Shown piece after piece: positions 45,715 to 57,137 of a DNA stretch of 64,000 bases. The DNA comes from Staphylotrichum longicolle (lineage: Eukaryota; Ascomycota; Sordariomycetes; Sordariales; Chaetomiaceae): NCBI GenBank assembly GCA_019096155.1, contig JAHCVI010000001.1:7812001-7876000 (forward strand). The letters run 5' to 3'. The notes below the pieces were generated by a model that was not told the DNA's origin, made no database searches, and worked only from the letters and a program-made list of their open reading frames with translations. Numbering within the stretch: position 1 is the stretch's first letter; each line of letters starts with the position of its first letter. The position numbers and the translations under genes were made by a program.

Positions 45715-46639
45715 TGTTGTCTCAGGTGAAATTCAGGCTGCAACAGCCAAAAAACAAGGCGGAAAAGGTATGCGGCATGGGGCAAACGCCGACTCCAAGC
45801 TGTGGAATGCCCCTACCACTTCCAGGTTGTCTTCGGGGTGCGATTGAGACGACCTTAAGTCAAACTGGTCGGCGGTCAAAGGGATGGATGTCCATGAATG
45901 GGTCCAAATCGAATGCCCAATAACTACCATCAAAGAAAGACGCGACGGAAGGTGCCACCAAACGCGCTTTATCGCGCCTGAGCACGTGATTATTGGATCG
46001 ACCGGAGTGCTGAGTGGTCCCAGATTATCATCTCTCCCCGCATTCCAGGCTGGAAAGAGACCTCAGGCCACGCACCTAGCTCTCCAATAATCCATCCATG
46101 GGATGACGGGGTGCATGCGCTGTGGAGTTGGGGTGCAGCGCCTCTTTCTCTGCCGTCGTGCCGTTGTGGCTCGATCGATCAAGTGTCTTGTAGTGGGGGT
46201 TTCTTTAGTCGACGAGAATACAGTTTACACTATATGCTGTCCAACTTCCAACAAGACTTTCCCTGGCTCTCGCTCACACAATCTTGCATTCACTTCGCAC
46301 CCAATGTTTCATGCAGCAGTTTCGCTGCACTCCCTCCCTGTGCATGCCCCGAATACAGTGTACACCACGACCGCCGTAGGGCTGTACGGCTGGAGTGAGG
46401 CGTCCAACAGACCCCGCGTATGTGGGACCCACCAGCTCCACCCTGCGGGCATCGCTTTCTTTCCGCGTCCCAGCTCGCGTCACCCGCTTCTCTTTCCGGT
46501 TCCCAGCATTCCCACTGCCATCTACAATCCTCTTTCCAGCGATTCACAGCCAACTGCCCTTATTTCCCACGTGCGCACCGATATTACCTTCAGCGTTTCG
46601 CATCACCTCCTGTACAGTTTGGGCAAGTGCAGTCGACCA
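45715..46639. other. Divergent promoter region of mph1 (-) and mex67 (+)
   Basis: About 0.9 kb between two core genes. C/T-rich leader before 46640. An open frame continues upstream of the mex67 start but lacks conserved sequence. Confidence 0.55.
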
Positions 46640-48660
46640 ATGGCGCCTCCCACCGGTCCTCGTGCTGGCGGCAGCAACAGGCCGACGCGGGGCGCAACCC
46701 GGGGCGCAACCCGGGGCGCAACCCGGGGTGGCGGTATCGGAAAGCGTCGGGGCACTCCGCGAACCGATCGAGACGGCGATGTTTCCATGGATAGCATCAT
46801 TGGCAGCAACCCGCCAACCGGCCCGTCGGCTCAATCCACTCGCGGCAGTCGTGGCGGCCGAGGCGGGAGATCGACTCGAACATCCACGCGGCTCGCTCAG
46901 AATGTTCGAAACTACATATCGGAGCAGGATGGCAGTGCTCGAAGCTCGAAACCTCACCTGAACAAAGTCACACTCAAGATTCTCGGTCTCAAGGATAGCA
47001 AGGCGACAAACAATCCCGACGGCGGCCTCCGATCGCTTCTCGATTTCTTGGAGCGCAAGTCTTCCAAGGACCATCCCATCACACTCGGCAGAGTACGTCT
47101 GCGCTACTTCCTCTGCTTTCAATTCTTTTGCATTTCTCTAACTTCCCGCAGGGCTTCATTCACGGCGAGCATGTGTGGATCAAGGTCAACCCAGCCGATG
47201 CACCACATCTGCTGCGGCTCAACGGATTTACCTACGCTGGCGCCCCCCTGACTATTGAGGAGACCACGGAGCCGATGCCTGGAACTGGGGCTTCGGCCAG
47301 GGATTCGTCGGATACCAAATCCTCGGAGACCAAAGACAAGTTGCTGGCCGTTATTGCTTCTCGGTACAATGCTCAACAGAAGCTCTTGGATTTCTCGGCA
47401 CTGGGGGCAGACCAAATCCTTCACGACATGGGCGCATTCAAGTCCAAGCAACTCGCCGAGAAGTCGTTCAAGGCGCTTTTGCGCCTCACCGAAACAAATT
47501 TTGACAATCCCGCCAAAAAGGAAGCCGAGATCCAAGCTGTTACCGTTGCCAACAATGACATCCTTGACGTTGTCGAAGTCTTTACCCTGGCTCACACTCT
47601 CCCCCGCCTTCGCCGCCTGGACCTGAGCAGCAACAAACTCGAGGACTTCTCGAAGCTTTCGAAGTGGCGCCATGAGTTCCGCCGTCTGGAGGAGCTTCAT
47701 CTTGTTGGGAACCCTCTGACCAATCTGCCCAACTACCCCGCCCAGGTTATTGAATGGTTCCCTAACCTCCAAATTCTGGACGGACATCGGGTTAGAGCTC
47801 CGGAAGAGGCCGCTGAGGCCCTGAAGGCGTGGTTCCCCGCTCCGCTACCCCGTCTGCCGTCTAACCTTCGGGACGGTGAGAACAACGTAGCGAGTACCTT
47901 CCTCCAAGGATTCTTCAGCCTCTACGACCACGACCGCGTCGCTCTCGCCAGGCAGTTTTACGACGACGATTCTGTCTTCTCGCTGGCTACCGGATCTGAG
48001 CCTGCCACCAGCGCCTACCACAACTACTCTAGGAATCTGGAATCGATCGGCGTCCGAAACCCGTCAACCCAGCAGCGGCTATTCGGTGGAGTCAACGTGA
48101 TTGCAGAGCTCTGGTCGCGACTCCCGGCCACAAGACATGCCAGCCTGGATCTAGCGGAGGAGTGGAAGATCGATTGCCACACCTTCCCGAGCCTTGCCGA
48201 CCCATCTGGTCAGGGCTCAGCCATGGGCCTCACCATCACCGTGGACAGCCGGTTTGAGGAACTGGATCCGACCTCACAGACAGCTCGCATGCGCCCTTTT
48301 TCTCGGTGCTTTATTCTCGGACCGAGCAAGCCCGGTGCTCCCCATCCTTACAGGGTTGTCAGTGACGTGTTGACGTTGCAAGCCTGGGTCCCTCAAGCAA
48401 CCAACGTCGTTATTCAAGCTCCGGTCGTGGCGGCGGCGCCGGCCGCCCTGGCCGCCCCGGTTGCCACTGGCCCTCCCGTGTTGACCGAGGAACAGCAACT
48501 GTGGATGGTGCAAGAGGTGATGAAGCGGACCGGAATGAACGCCGAGTACTCCAGGCTTTGCCTCACTGGAACTGCGAACTGGAACTTGGACCTGGCTTTG
48601 CAGGTGTTTGAAGAGAAGCGGGCGGACTTGCCGCCGGAAGCGTTTGCAGCTACCGCCTAG
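46640..48660 (+). CDS. mex67: mRNA export receptor Mex67 (NXF1/TAP family)
   Basis: Carries mature mRNPs through nuclear pores, as a heterodimer with Mtr2, by binding FG nucleoporins. 653 residues from exons 46640-47092 and 47152-48660; the intron has GTACGT, TCTAAC and CGCAG. The N-terminus is Arg/Gly-rich with a GATRGATRGATRG repeat (RNA-binding type). An RRM-like domain follows (VTLKILGLKD to HGEHVWIKVNPADA). The leucine-rich repeats include VTVANNDILDV, LPRLRRLDLSSNKLEDF, RRLEELHLVGNPL and FPNLQILDGH. The NTF2-like domain runs from about residue 420 (FLQGFFSLYDHDRVALARQF to CFILGPS). The C-terminal UBA-like (TAP-C) domain has QQLWMVQEVMKRTGMNAEYS and NWNLDLALQVFEEK. All domains of the family are present and undamaged. 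Met 46640 is chosen because upstream sequence in frame is not conserved-looking. Confidence 0.95.
46686..46732. repeat. 12-base tandem repeat in mex67
   Basis: GGGGCGCAACCC-type unit repeated three to four times, encoding Gly-Ala-Thr-Arg units of the RNA-binding N-terminus. Confidence 0.8.
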
Positions 48661-51600
48661 TTAAAAGCAGATTCATGGTAAGCACCCAGCCCTCTGATGA
48701 CTATGTATTCTGGGGTTGGTGACTGACTGTGCTCAGGAAAAACGAGATTGGGAGATATAAGGGAAAGCAAGACTGGGAAGAAACGGGAGCGAAAAAGAGA
48801 TTGGACAAAAAGCGAGAATGCGAATTCGGAAGCGATCCTTTCCAGTTTGTCTCTGGTCCCAGGAGCGGCTTGCGCATCAAGTTGACAGCGCGTTTATTTT
48901 GTTGGAGGGTCGAGCATAGATCTGGCTTGGGAGCGTTTGTCTTTATATTTTTATTTCCCCCTCTCAAACAGGAGTTAGTTGGGCATGGAGCGGATTGTGT
49001 TTAGATAGAAGGACAGGTCATTCAGCGTGATACCCAAATTCAACACCTTGCAGCGTCGTGGACAACTCACACTTGGCAGCTCAAGTCACCCTGATTGTGA
49101 AGCGGATTAGGGATGCCGTCGTGGAGGAGAGGATGCGGCGGTTTTTGAAAACCTCACACTGGTCATCTTTTTCACTCTCTTGGTATTCCACATGTTTCTT
49201 CGACCCAACATCTCCCAGCTGTGCAGGCGAACCGTATCTTCCGGTCTATCTCGATGATTCCGAGATCATCAACGTCCCTCAACAGAAGCAGTTAGGGGAC
49301 GGTAACATGAAGGGGGTGAAAAAGATACTGCTAGGAGTTATACACAGAGACAGACGAAAGCACTGGGATGGCAACACATGCGTGGAAAAGAAAACTGCAA
49401 GGTGCGGGCAACATCAAAGATCTGTGCGAAGAAAGAACACTGCTGGATGGGCCCAATTAAGGGGGCTTGGCCGATCGTATCTCGCAGTTTTTGTCGGGAA
49501 GTGGGAGTGGAAGTGCTTGGGAGATATGAGGTGGAGGATGAGGCTAACACTTGCTTTTCTTCTTCTTGCTTGCTGCCGTCTTAGCTGTTAACTGCTCGCT
49601 CTGAGACGTCTTGAGCACGAGCATGAACTTCAAACGAGCGCGGTATAACGGTGTCGGTAGACTCGAAGTTTCTGTCGGGGCTTCTTGGGCACCTCACACC
49701 GGCAGAAGAGCCTGGGTGATTTGTCAGGCTCTTTTTGATGCTCGGTCAGAGACTACTCGCTGCGAAGGTGTTGGGTCTCTCTTGTTCTGGGCCATGGCCT
49801 GGGCATGATCGATCATGGGCATATCTCTTGTCCAGTCATATACACAGCGCTAGGGTCTTACTTAACGACGGTCGTCAAAAGACAACAGTCGTCTTCCGTC
49901 AACGCGTTTGCCTACGTGAACGTCAATGGGAGGAGAGCACCTCCAGTCCTTCCGGCAGCCCATGGCATTCCTTCGAGAACCGGGAAGAAGTTTCGGCAAC
50001 GGGGGCTCTGCTTCCAGGACGTGGATACAACGGGAACTGGCCGGGAAGTGGGTTTACCCCCTACCTTTTATCTTGCACCTTGTTCCTGGCGATGGACACT
50101 TCAATCTCACTCCAAGATTATGAAGTGCGATAAGAAGTTTCGAGCAGCTGGGTGTCAGTCACGGCAACCCCCTGCGAACCCTGCATCTGCTACCGGACTG
50201 ACTGAGGCAGGCTTCCCTCAGCCCAACCTCCGAGACGGGGAGCGGCAAGTCGGAACCAAACGGTGAGTTTCGCAACTCCGTGCCTTGCCTGGGAGATGAA
50301 AGGGAGCAAGGCAGACGTGCAGTGCTGGGCACGGCGGAATCCTTGTCTTCGTATCGAGGGAGCACTGTGGGTTGGTTCGTACGGGCAGTGGAGGTGGGTG
50401 GATGCGGTTGTGGTTCATGAGACGCAGGTACACGTTGACCGTGGTGTTGCGGGCCAATGGCGTCGGAGGCGACGGGTGATGGAATCGCAGAGCCGCGCGG
50501 GATGTGGGCAAGAATCAATCACAACAAAGACTGACATCATAAGCTCTGGCAGCTGAGAGAGACGCAATTTCACAACCGAGCTCTTGGTCTTGGTTTTGGT
50601 GAAAACGGGCTGGTGGGGTAGTGCTACACTGCTACCCCAGTCTGGTTTAGGACGTACTTGGTAGTAGCTTCCGGGACCCTGACTGGGGTACGAGGGTGCC
50701 TGGGGGGCTAGTGTTTCAGAAAAAGAACACGACAAGGCTTCGATTCGCCGAGACTTTTGCTCAGACGGCGGCGACACGCCCTGCCCAACGAGCAGCTGAC
50801 TTCTCTCAACTCAACACCATCGGATATCACACTTTCAGCTGTGCGCGCCGACCGCGAAGTGCTCGACAGAGAGCGGGCGCTTGAAAAAATGGATTGCGAC
50901 AAGAGATGGGAGGCTCGACCGGTGGATTCTTTTTGACTGTTTATCGTGTTCGACCCTTTTTCCCTGGCCCGGGTCAGTCGGCTTCTCTCAACAGGGACCG
51001 GGTCGCCGTGGAGGTGCAAACGGCCCCAGCGTGCCGAGGCTGGTGTTGATTCGGATTCGCACCGGGCGGTGCTCATTTTTTGTTTTGCGCCTGTTCCCCT
51101 TTCCCCAGGTCGAGATCAGCAAGTCCACCCGAATGGCATGTTCCTCGCACTCAGGGGTACATCAGATGGCCCTTGGTGCTGCTGTGGTTGGAGGGGCCTG
51201 GGAGGTAGCCCGCATGACCGGCTACAAATGAGCGTCCAGGAACCCCTTGCTCGGCCCCATTGACGTCCCTGATTCGACCAGGTCCCCGGTTCCCTCACCC
51301 CTGGTCAGACCCCTCCGCCCCGGCCCCGTTTGGCTCATTTCCCCTTCTCCTGGTGGAGTTCGTCGCTTGACGCTGGAGCAGCAGAGGGTCGGTCGCCCGA
51401 TGTCTCGGTCGCTTTGTGCCGTGCGAGTCTCCGTCCCTTCGCTCTCTCCCTGGCGGGGTGTGGTGTCAGGTCACAGTGCTCGACTTCGCGAAGAGCTGGC
51501 AATCCACCCTCGTTCGGCAGTCGAAACTCGTCCGGCACAGTCTCAACACCATCGAGTTTGTTTCTTTCCTGTTGCATTTCACCAGCCACACGACCATTGT

Positions 51601-52155
51601 TCGCACAGCCCCGAGCTTGATACCCCTTAGGACCATCAGTCAGAGCCGGTAGCAGGGGCTCGCAGGAGGATCGTGTGCGGTTCCATCAAACATTTCACGG
51701 CAGAAGGACCCCGATCCACGTAACCCCCTCTCTATCCTGCGACACGGGGCCCGTCAGGACCAGCGAACCTTCGTTTCTCGCCCTCGCAGCCCGTTTCCTT
51801 GCCGGAAACAAGCCAGAGTTTTGTTCCGTCGATCACCCTCTCCCTCGCACCAACAGGGGCCGGTCCTCAGGTTTCCAGATCGACGTTGCCTGTTCTTCTT
51901 CCGTTTCCTGGTAGACCCGAGAACTTCTGGATTGCGCCGCTTGGGGAGTTGGGACCGTTGTACGGCACTCGATACGCCATCATTCGATTCTCGACGACAC
52001 ACCAACCTCGCGAACATACCAATTCCACCTCGCATCGTCCAAGTCGACATGTCTTGCTAACTGGGGCGCGGTCATTGAGGCGCACCCCCTCTTCGCTGGA
52101 GGCACCGATTGCCCAGGTCGATTATTCCATCAACTCACGAGGAGATCCGGTCACG
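48661..52155. other. 3.5 kb between mex67 and the kelch-like gene
   Basis: No complete gene supported. The far end probably holds the first exon (signal peptide) and leader of the kelch-like gene: a GCTAAC branch-like site at about 52055 and an acceptor CCCAG ending at 52116 precede in-frame VDYSINSRGDPVT. I could not identify the donor or the true start. Confidence 0.5.
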
Positions 52156-54513
52156 ATGCCGCTCCCTCAGCCGAAGACGGCGTTGAACAACGCGTGCTCG
52201 GTTATTTTCAACAACACACTTTACACATACTCGGCCGATGCATTCCAGTCATTGCGGCTCGAGTCGGGGGCCGAGTGGGAGGAGTTGGCCCCGGGAGAGA
52301 AGGTCACCGGCGGGGTCTGTGTCGGGTCAACAACAGGGACCCCGGCGACATCGGCCTTCTTTGTTGTCGGAGGCGTCAGCGGGACGGAGGGATATCACGG
52401 CCTGCAGAAATACACTTACTCGACGGGAGTGTGGGAGTCGATAAAGCTGGAGTCAAAGGTAACACACCAGCGACTCGGACATGGCGCCGTTTACATCAAC
52501 AGCACCGACTCGATTCTCGTCTATGGCGGCCGCCAGGGTGGCTCCGCAGCTCCGTCAAGCGAAACCTTTGTGATTGGCGCGTCAGCACCGCACGCTGTTG
52601 TGGCCGGCGACTCGATTGCACCGGCATCGCTGAACCCAATCCTGCTGCCTTGGTCCGCGGGTGAGGCTGTTATGGTTGGCGGGAGCACGTGGAACACCCA
52701 GGTTATGCTGTTCAACGCGGCCGAGAGAAGATGGATCGACTCGGGGGCATCGCTGGCAGCCCCGCTGCCCAAGGACACAACAGCGATGCAGGCAATCTTG
52801 ATGACGGGTGATGACGGATCCAAGAACCTTATCACCTTCGACATGACAGAGTCACCCAATGCAGTCAGACGGACGGTGCTTTACAACGGCCCTGGGATAC
52901 CAGTCTCTAAAGCCGCGCCCGTTCGTAGGCGGAGGAGGACAGAACGTGAATTGAGCGGCAGGCAGAGGAGGGCCGAACCCTTGACAGTGAACAATTGGCC
53001 GGCATACAACTCGACGTTGGCGCCAAAAGTCACAAGGACCAATTTTGCTCTCGCTCAGGGGTCGGACGACACGGTCGTCATTGCGGGCGGGAACGCTGAA
53101 GATGTGCTGTGCATGTTTAATGCGAGAGCAAACAGCTGGGAGGATGCGGGCTCGAGGCTCGGCCAAATCAGGCTGCTGTCGACCGAATCCACAACATCGT
53201 CCTCCTCAGCAACTTCAACATCAACCTCCCTCTCAAGCTCCACATTCATCAGCTCCTCAACCACGCTCACATCTGCGAGCGCAGCTACGTCGGCAGCGGC
53301 GACTGAAACGCCCACAACAACACCCGCGGCGGCCGTTTCGGGCAGCTCCGGGCCCCCGCTAAACACCATCCTTGGCGCTGCTCTGGGAGGCTTCTTCGGG
53401 TTGGCGATACTGCTCGGCCTCATCTATTTCTGTATCAAGCGGCGTCAAAGGCGGCAAGCTCACATGGAGGCAGGGCACGTGAGACGCGCCAGCGGGGCGT
53501 CGTCGAGCGAGAAGGACGGTATTGGATACGCCAAAGATACTTTGATGTTTGGCCAGGGGCCGCCTGGCGTCTTCCGCGGACACCAACCGCAGGGCTCGCA
53601 GAGCTCGTTTTCGTCAATGGCGATCCTGATGGGCCGCACCAACCAGAGCAAATCGGCACCGTCCGGTCTCAGCCGCAAGGGGAGCAACGACAGCAGACGC
53701 GACTCATCCGACAGCACCTTCCGGGCCTTCAAGAGTACCATCAGCAAGCCAATGCCGCAGACCACGTTGACTCCGGCGGCGCCTCGACCGCCGCCATCCC
53801 AACCGTTGTCTCGGGATGAGAAGGGCTTGGAGTTTGCTGCCAACACGGCGGCGCCCAAGTCAGCGGCGACGCCCAAGCCACGAAACCTGACGACAAAGGC
53901 AGACAAGGAGGGTGAGATACGGCGCAGCTCTGGGTGGAATAGGTACTGGTCTGGCGGATCGGCCTTGAACCTCTTGGGTTTCGGGAGCGGCAACAACAAC
54001 AATAGCAGCAACAACAACAACGCTGCCGCCAACAACACCTCCCAACGAATTACGCTGGTCACGGACCGGAGCTCCGACTACAGCGACCGCAACCGCATGA
54101 CCCAGGACAGCGCGACGGTCCCGCCCCTGTTCCCCGGCTCATCCGAGCCGCGCATGTCCTTCAGCCGCGTCACCGCCCACAGCCCGACCATCGCCGTGTA
54201 CAACGACGCGCTGAAGGAGGGGCTGAGCGGCCGGATCGAGACACAGCGCCCGATCAGCGCGGTGAGCGACATGTCGGCATCCGCATACTCGAGCGGCATC
54301 CCAGAGTCGGTTCACGAGGCGTGGGACCCGACCGCCGCCAACCGGCCGTGGGGCGCGGACCGGTCACTGAACGACTCGTTCACCGGCGTGTACTCGACGC
54401 CTCTGGCCCCCGCCTCACAGGGGCTGAAGCCTCTCTCGGGACAGGTGCCGCCATCCCAGAACAAGGGCCCCGTGCGCGACGACATGAGCTGGCTCAACCT
54501 AGGCGGCAGCTGA
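52156..54513 (+). CDS. Kelch-like beta-propeller membrane protein (N-terminal exon not resolved)
   Basis: 785 residues from Met 52156 (MPLPQPKTALNNACSVIFNN), but the frame is open upstream and reads VDYSINSRGDPVT directly before it. The conserved domain therefore starts earlier, and a signal-peptide exon is probably spliced on at 52117. The extracellular part has kelch-like blades with Gly-Gly pairs (AFFVVGGVSG, SILVYGGRQGG, AVMVGGSTWNTQ, VVIAGGNAED). A Ser/Thr stalk (TTSSSSATSTSTSLSSSTF) suited to O-mannosylation follows, then a single helix (about residues 404-425: NTILGAALGGFFGLAILLGL) and a basic RRQRR stop-transfer. The roughly 360-residue cytoplasmic tail is disordered, with an Asn-rich run, and ends DDMSWLNLGGS. 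The layout resembles a fungal surface sensor or adhesin. In some fungal genomes this family is labelled as a splicing factor, which the topology does not support. Confidence 0.82.
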   Translation: MPLPQPKTALNNACSVIFNNTLYTYSADAFQSLRLESGAEWEELAPGEKVTGGVCVGSTTGTPATSAFFVVGGVSGTEGYHGLQKYTYSTGVWESIKLESKVTHQRLGHGAVYINSTDSILVYGGRQGGSAAPSSETFVIGASAPHAVVAGDSIAPASLNPILLPWSAGEAVMVGGSTWNTQVMLFNAAERRWIDSGASLAAPLPKDTTAMQAILMTGDDGSKNLITFDMTESPNAVRRTVLYNGPGIPVSKAAPVRRRRRTERELSGRQRRAEPLTVNNWPAYNSTLAPKVTRTNFALAQGSDDTVVIAGGNAEDVLCMFNARANSWEDAGSRLGQIRLLSTESTTSSSSATSTSTSLSSSTFISSSTTLTSASAATSAAATETPTTTPAAAVSGSSGPPLNTILGAALGGFFGLAILLGLIYFCIKRRQRRQAHMEAGHVRRASGASSSEKDGIGYAKDTLMFGQGPPGVFRGHQPQGSQSSFSSMAILMGRTNQSKSAPSGLSRKGSNDSRRDSSDSTFRAFKSTISKPMPQTTLTPAAPRPPPSQPLSRDEKGLEFAANTAAPKSAATPKPRNLTTKADKEGEIRRSSGWNRYWSGGSALNLLGFGSGNNNNSSNNNNAAANNTSQRITLVTDRSSDYSDRNRMTQDSATVPPLFPGSSEPRMSFSRVTAHSPTIAVYNDALKEGLSGRIETQRPISAVSDMSASAYSSGIPESVHEAWDPTAANRPWGADRSLNDSFTGVYSTPLAPASQGLKPLSGQVPPSQNKGPVRDDMSWLNLGGS
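53990..54042. repeat. AAC/AGC repeat encoding Asn-rich run
   Basis: Repeated AAC triplets in the cytoplasmic tail of the kelch-like protein encode NNNNSSNNNNAAANN. Confidence 0.75.
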
Positions 54514-54866
54514 GGAGGAGAAGCTCGTTGTGAAAAATATCTCCGTCAACCTCTCCAACTCCAATCCCCTCCCGCCCATCCTCCTTGATGACGACATCCC
54601 AAAACACTCGACGCCGCCTTATGACACACCTGCCCCCTTGACGACGAAAACCATCCTCATGACGGCAGCTACACCCTAGACTTTTGGCGTCAACCGCTTC
54701 CGCCACCCCCGAAAAGCAACGTTCTTCAAACCTGAAGTGAGCGCGTTGCGCCCTCAGCAAAGCAAATTTTTTCCTTATTCTTGTTCGGTTTGGACCTGTC
54801 CATACCCACATCCATATACCACCACTATCACCACAACAACCGCCAGCCTTTGGTCTTGCGTCTTTC

Positions 54867-54903
<37 letters not shown>

Positions 54904-57137
54904 CATCTGGTACTATATCCCTCCCTGTTCTGTACATTCTGGGGCGTCGCAGGCTTGTTTTGTTGCCCCTCTGCTTCTTCTTGCCCTGGCGCATTTGCAC
55001 AACTTGGCGACCCGGCGTCGGTCCTACTTTACGTTTCTTGTCCTTTTCTTCCTATCAGGTGCTGACTACCGATTTTCTTTTCTCTTCCCCTTTTCTTGTT
55101 TCAAGTCATTGTATGGGTTGGGAGACGTCAAGATCAGCTAGCCTGTTGGTGTTTTCGTCGATTACGCTGTGCAGCGGAGTATGTGCGTAGGTACATGGCT
55201 GCTTTTCCATGTGGTCTTTTTCTTCTGGGCAACTGGGTAATTGTCCCTCCAATGCTGTTGGGTGGGTGAAGGAGGAGGGGGGGTAAAGAAGGGAAGGGGG
55301 CAGGCGGTGGAGAGAGAGATGTGGAAAGTCAATGAGCGAGCAGGGCCAGGGGCCGCGCAACTGTATGTATTACTGTTGAAGGTGCTCAGCTGGCTGTTTG
55401 CTGCTGTAGTAACCAGTACCTAAGTGTAGTAGAAGAAACAGTAAATACTCTTTGACCTCTTACTGAGCACTCCTACTAGCTTACTGTTAGCTTACGCTTG
55501 TTACTCAGGCTGAATTGGAATTTGAATCCCGCTGTTGGCTGCCGTGAGAGCCCCCGAATTCGGCACCGAGGAACTGGAGACCCAGTGGAAGCCGGCTGGT
55601 CCCTGCTCAGGTGGCATCGAGAAACTAATAGCCCTGTCTGACCCCATCCGCGTCGCGAGGTTTCTGGTGTGATTTGAAAGGGGGTGGGCTCGAGGGGGTT
55701 GACATGAGCTGGACACTGGAAAGTCGACAGATGGTCGAGGTCGGAAGAAGTCGGGCCGGCGCTCGAAGCCACATTGGATTCCCTCCAGTGCGCTTCAGTG
55801 TGGGGTTAAGCCACTTGGGGGGTTGGGTCCCAGGATTCTGCTCCAGGATGCCCCGTCGGTGAACAAAACGAGTGCTGCCTCCCGAAATGTCGAAAGTGCC
55901 ATGCACGCAAACCCGTCTGGTCCCGGGTGGGAAGTCTCGTGATGGCTGCACCCAACTGTCTCTGGGGCGTCCATCAGCTGAGTTCTCGAAGAGGTATCGA
56001 GATCCTGGGGCTAGGGCGATGGCATTCATTCGTTGGTCGACCTGGGAGGGCGGGAATGATCTGCATGACCTGCCCCCCACTCTCAGCAGGCTCTCAGACG
56101 TCGTGGGGTTGATTAACGTTACTTAACGCTCCTCTGTTGGCAGCACCACCCCCCAAAAACACCGTCGGTGATGCAGACACTCGGTTTCGTCTCGAGTCTC
56201 TGCGTCTCCGACACACGGCAACCGAAGTGCGGTGCTGCTCGACGATAAATGCCGTGGAGGGACGCAAAGGGAGTGCCGTTCATACCAAAGGGATGCATGG
56301 ATGCATGGATGCTGCTTGCCGTCGCCATGCGCGCCGCAGGCTTGTCCCAAGGAAACGGAGCTTCTCGAGTTGACCCGGTTCTTCGGTCCTTCGGGAGAGC
56401 GAGTGTGGGCTTCCAAAGCCAAGACCCCCAAGAATTGATTGCTCTCAAGACTTGGCTGAGAGAGCACAAATCAGTCAAGATCACCAAGAGACAACGTCAT
56501 GTATTACAGACCACCCGAGGGACTGGTCACTGGTTCTGCACCTTCCCGACATTGCCATGTGCGTGGGATCCAGTTCCAGGATAGTTCAACTTGCCGACGG
56601 TCTCTCTTTTTTTTTTCTCCCCGTCGTGCCGCGTTTCGGAGCTAGGCTGTTAGGCTCACAGGATTTGGTAACCAAATGTGACCATTCCGCCGTCTCGCTG
56701 TCCTCCGTTGGGTAAGGCACAGTGGCTCTGTGGGAGACGGAGGCGAAGAAGCGGGGCATTCAATTAATTACCCCCACTCCCGCCCTCTCGCTCAGGGTCC
56801 CTTTTCCGAGTTTTGAATTCTCAACACCAGCAATCACGCCAGTCGCACGCCAGTCGACAACCTCCGAGAAGCCTCCCGACGGCCGTCTCTCCTTGCCCGC
56901 CGTTCCGCCAGTTCTCTCCGCCCACTCGGCGCTCCGCAACCCCGGCAAGATCTGCGCAGCCAGTAAATGAGACAAGACACTCGGCCCGTGCTCCGCCTTC
57001 CACCCTCCGACCGAACGCCGACCCGGGTTTCACCTCACCACGCGCGTGAGCGAGCCGAAATCGCTGGATATTGGCACTCGAAGCACGCTTGAACAGTGCG
57101 CATACCCCTCGGGGCCTGGCCGAGTTCTAGGATCACC
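54514..57137. other. 2.6 kb between kelch-like gene and nuc-1
   Basis: No gene supported. Contains the kelch 3' end, a 35-base T run (54869-54903) and the upstream region of nuc-1 with C/T-rich leader near 56780-57000. Confidence 0.55.
54869..54903. repeat. Poly-T tract of 35 bases
   Basis: Uninterrupted T run about 360 bases after the kelch stop. Its length is unlikely to be called exactly. It could be a nucleosome-excluding tract or a retroposed poly-A remnant read on the other strand; no retroelement is seen beside it. Confidence 0.9.

Noticed and set aside
55556..55572. GAATTCGGCACCGAGG, close to a classic cDNA-library adapter
   Set aside because: Differs from the adapter by an inserted C, and flanking DNA looks like ordinary intergenic sequence, so chance is more likely than vector contamination.
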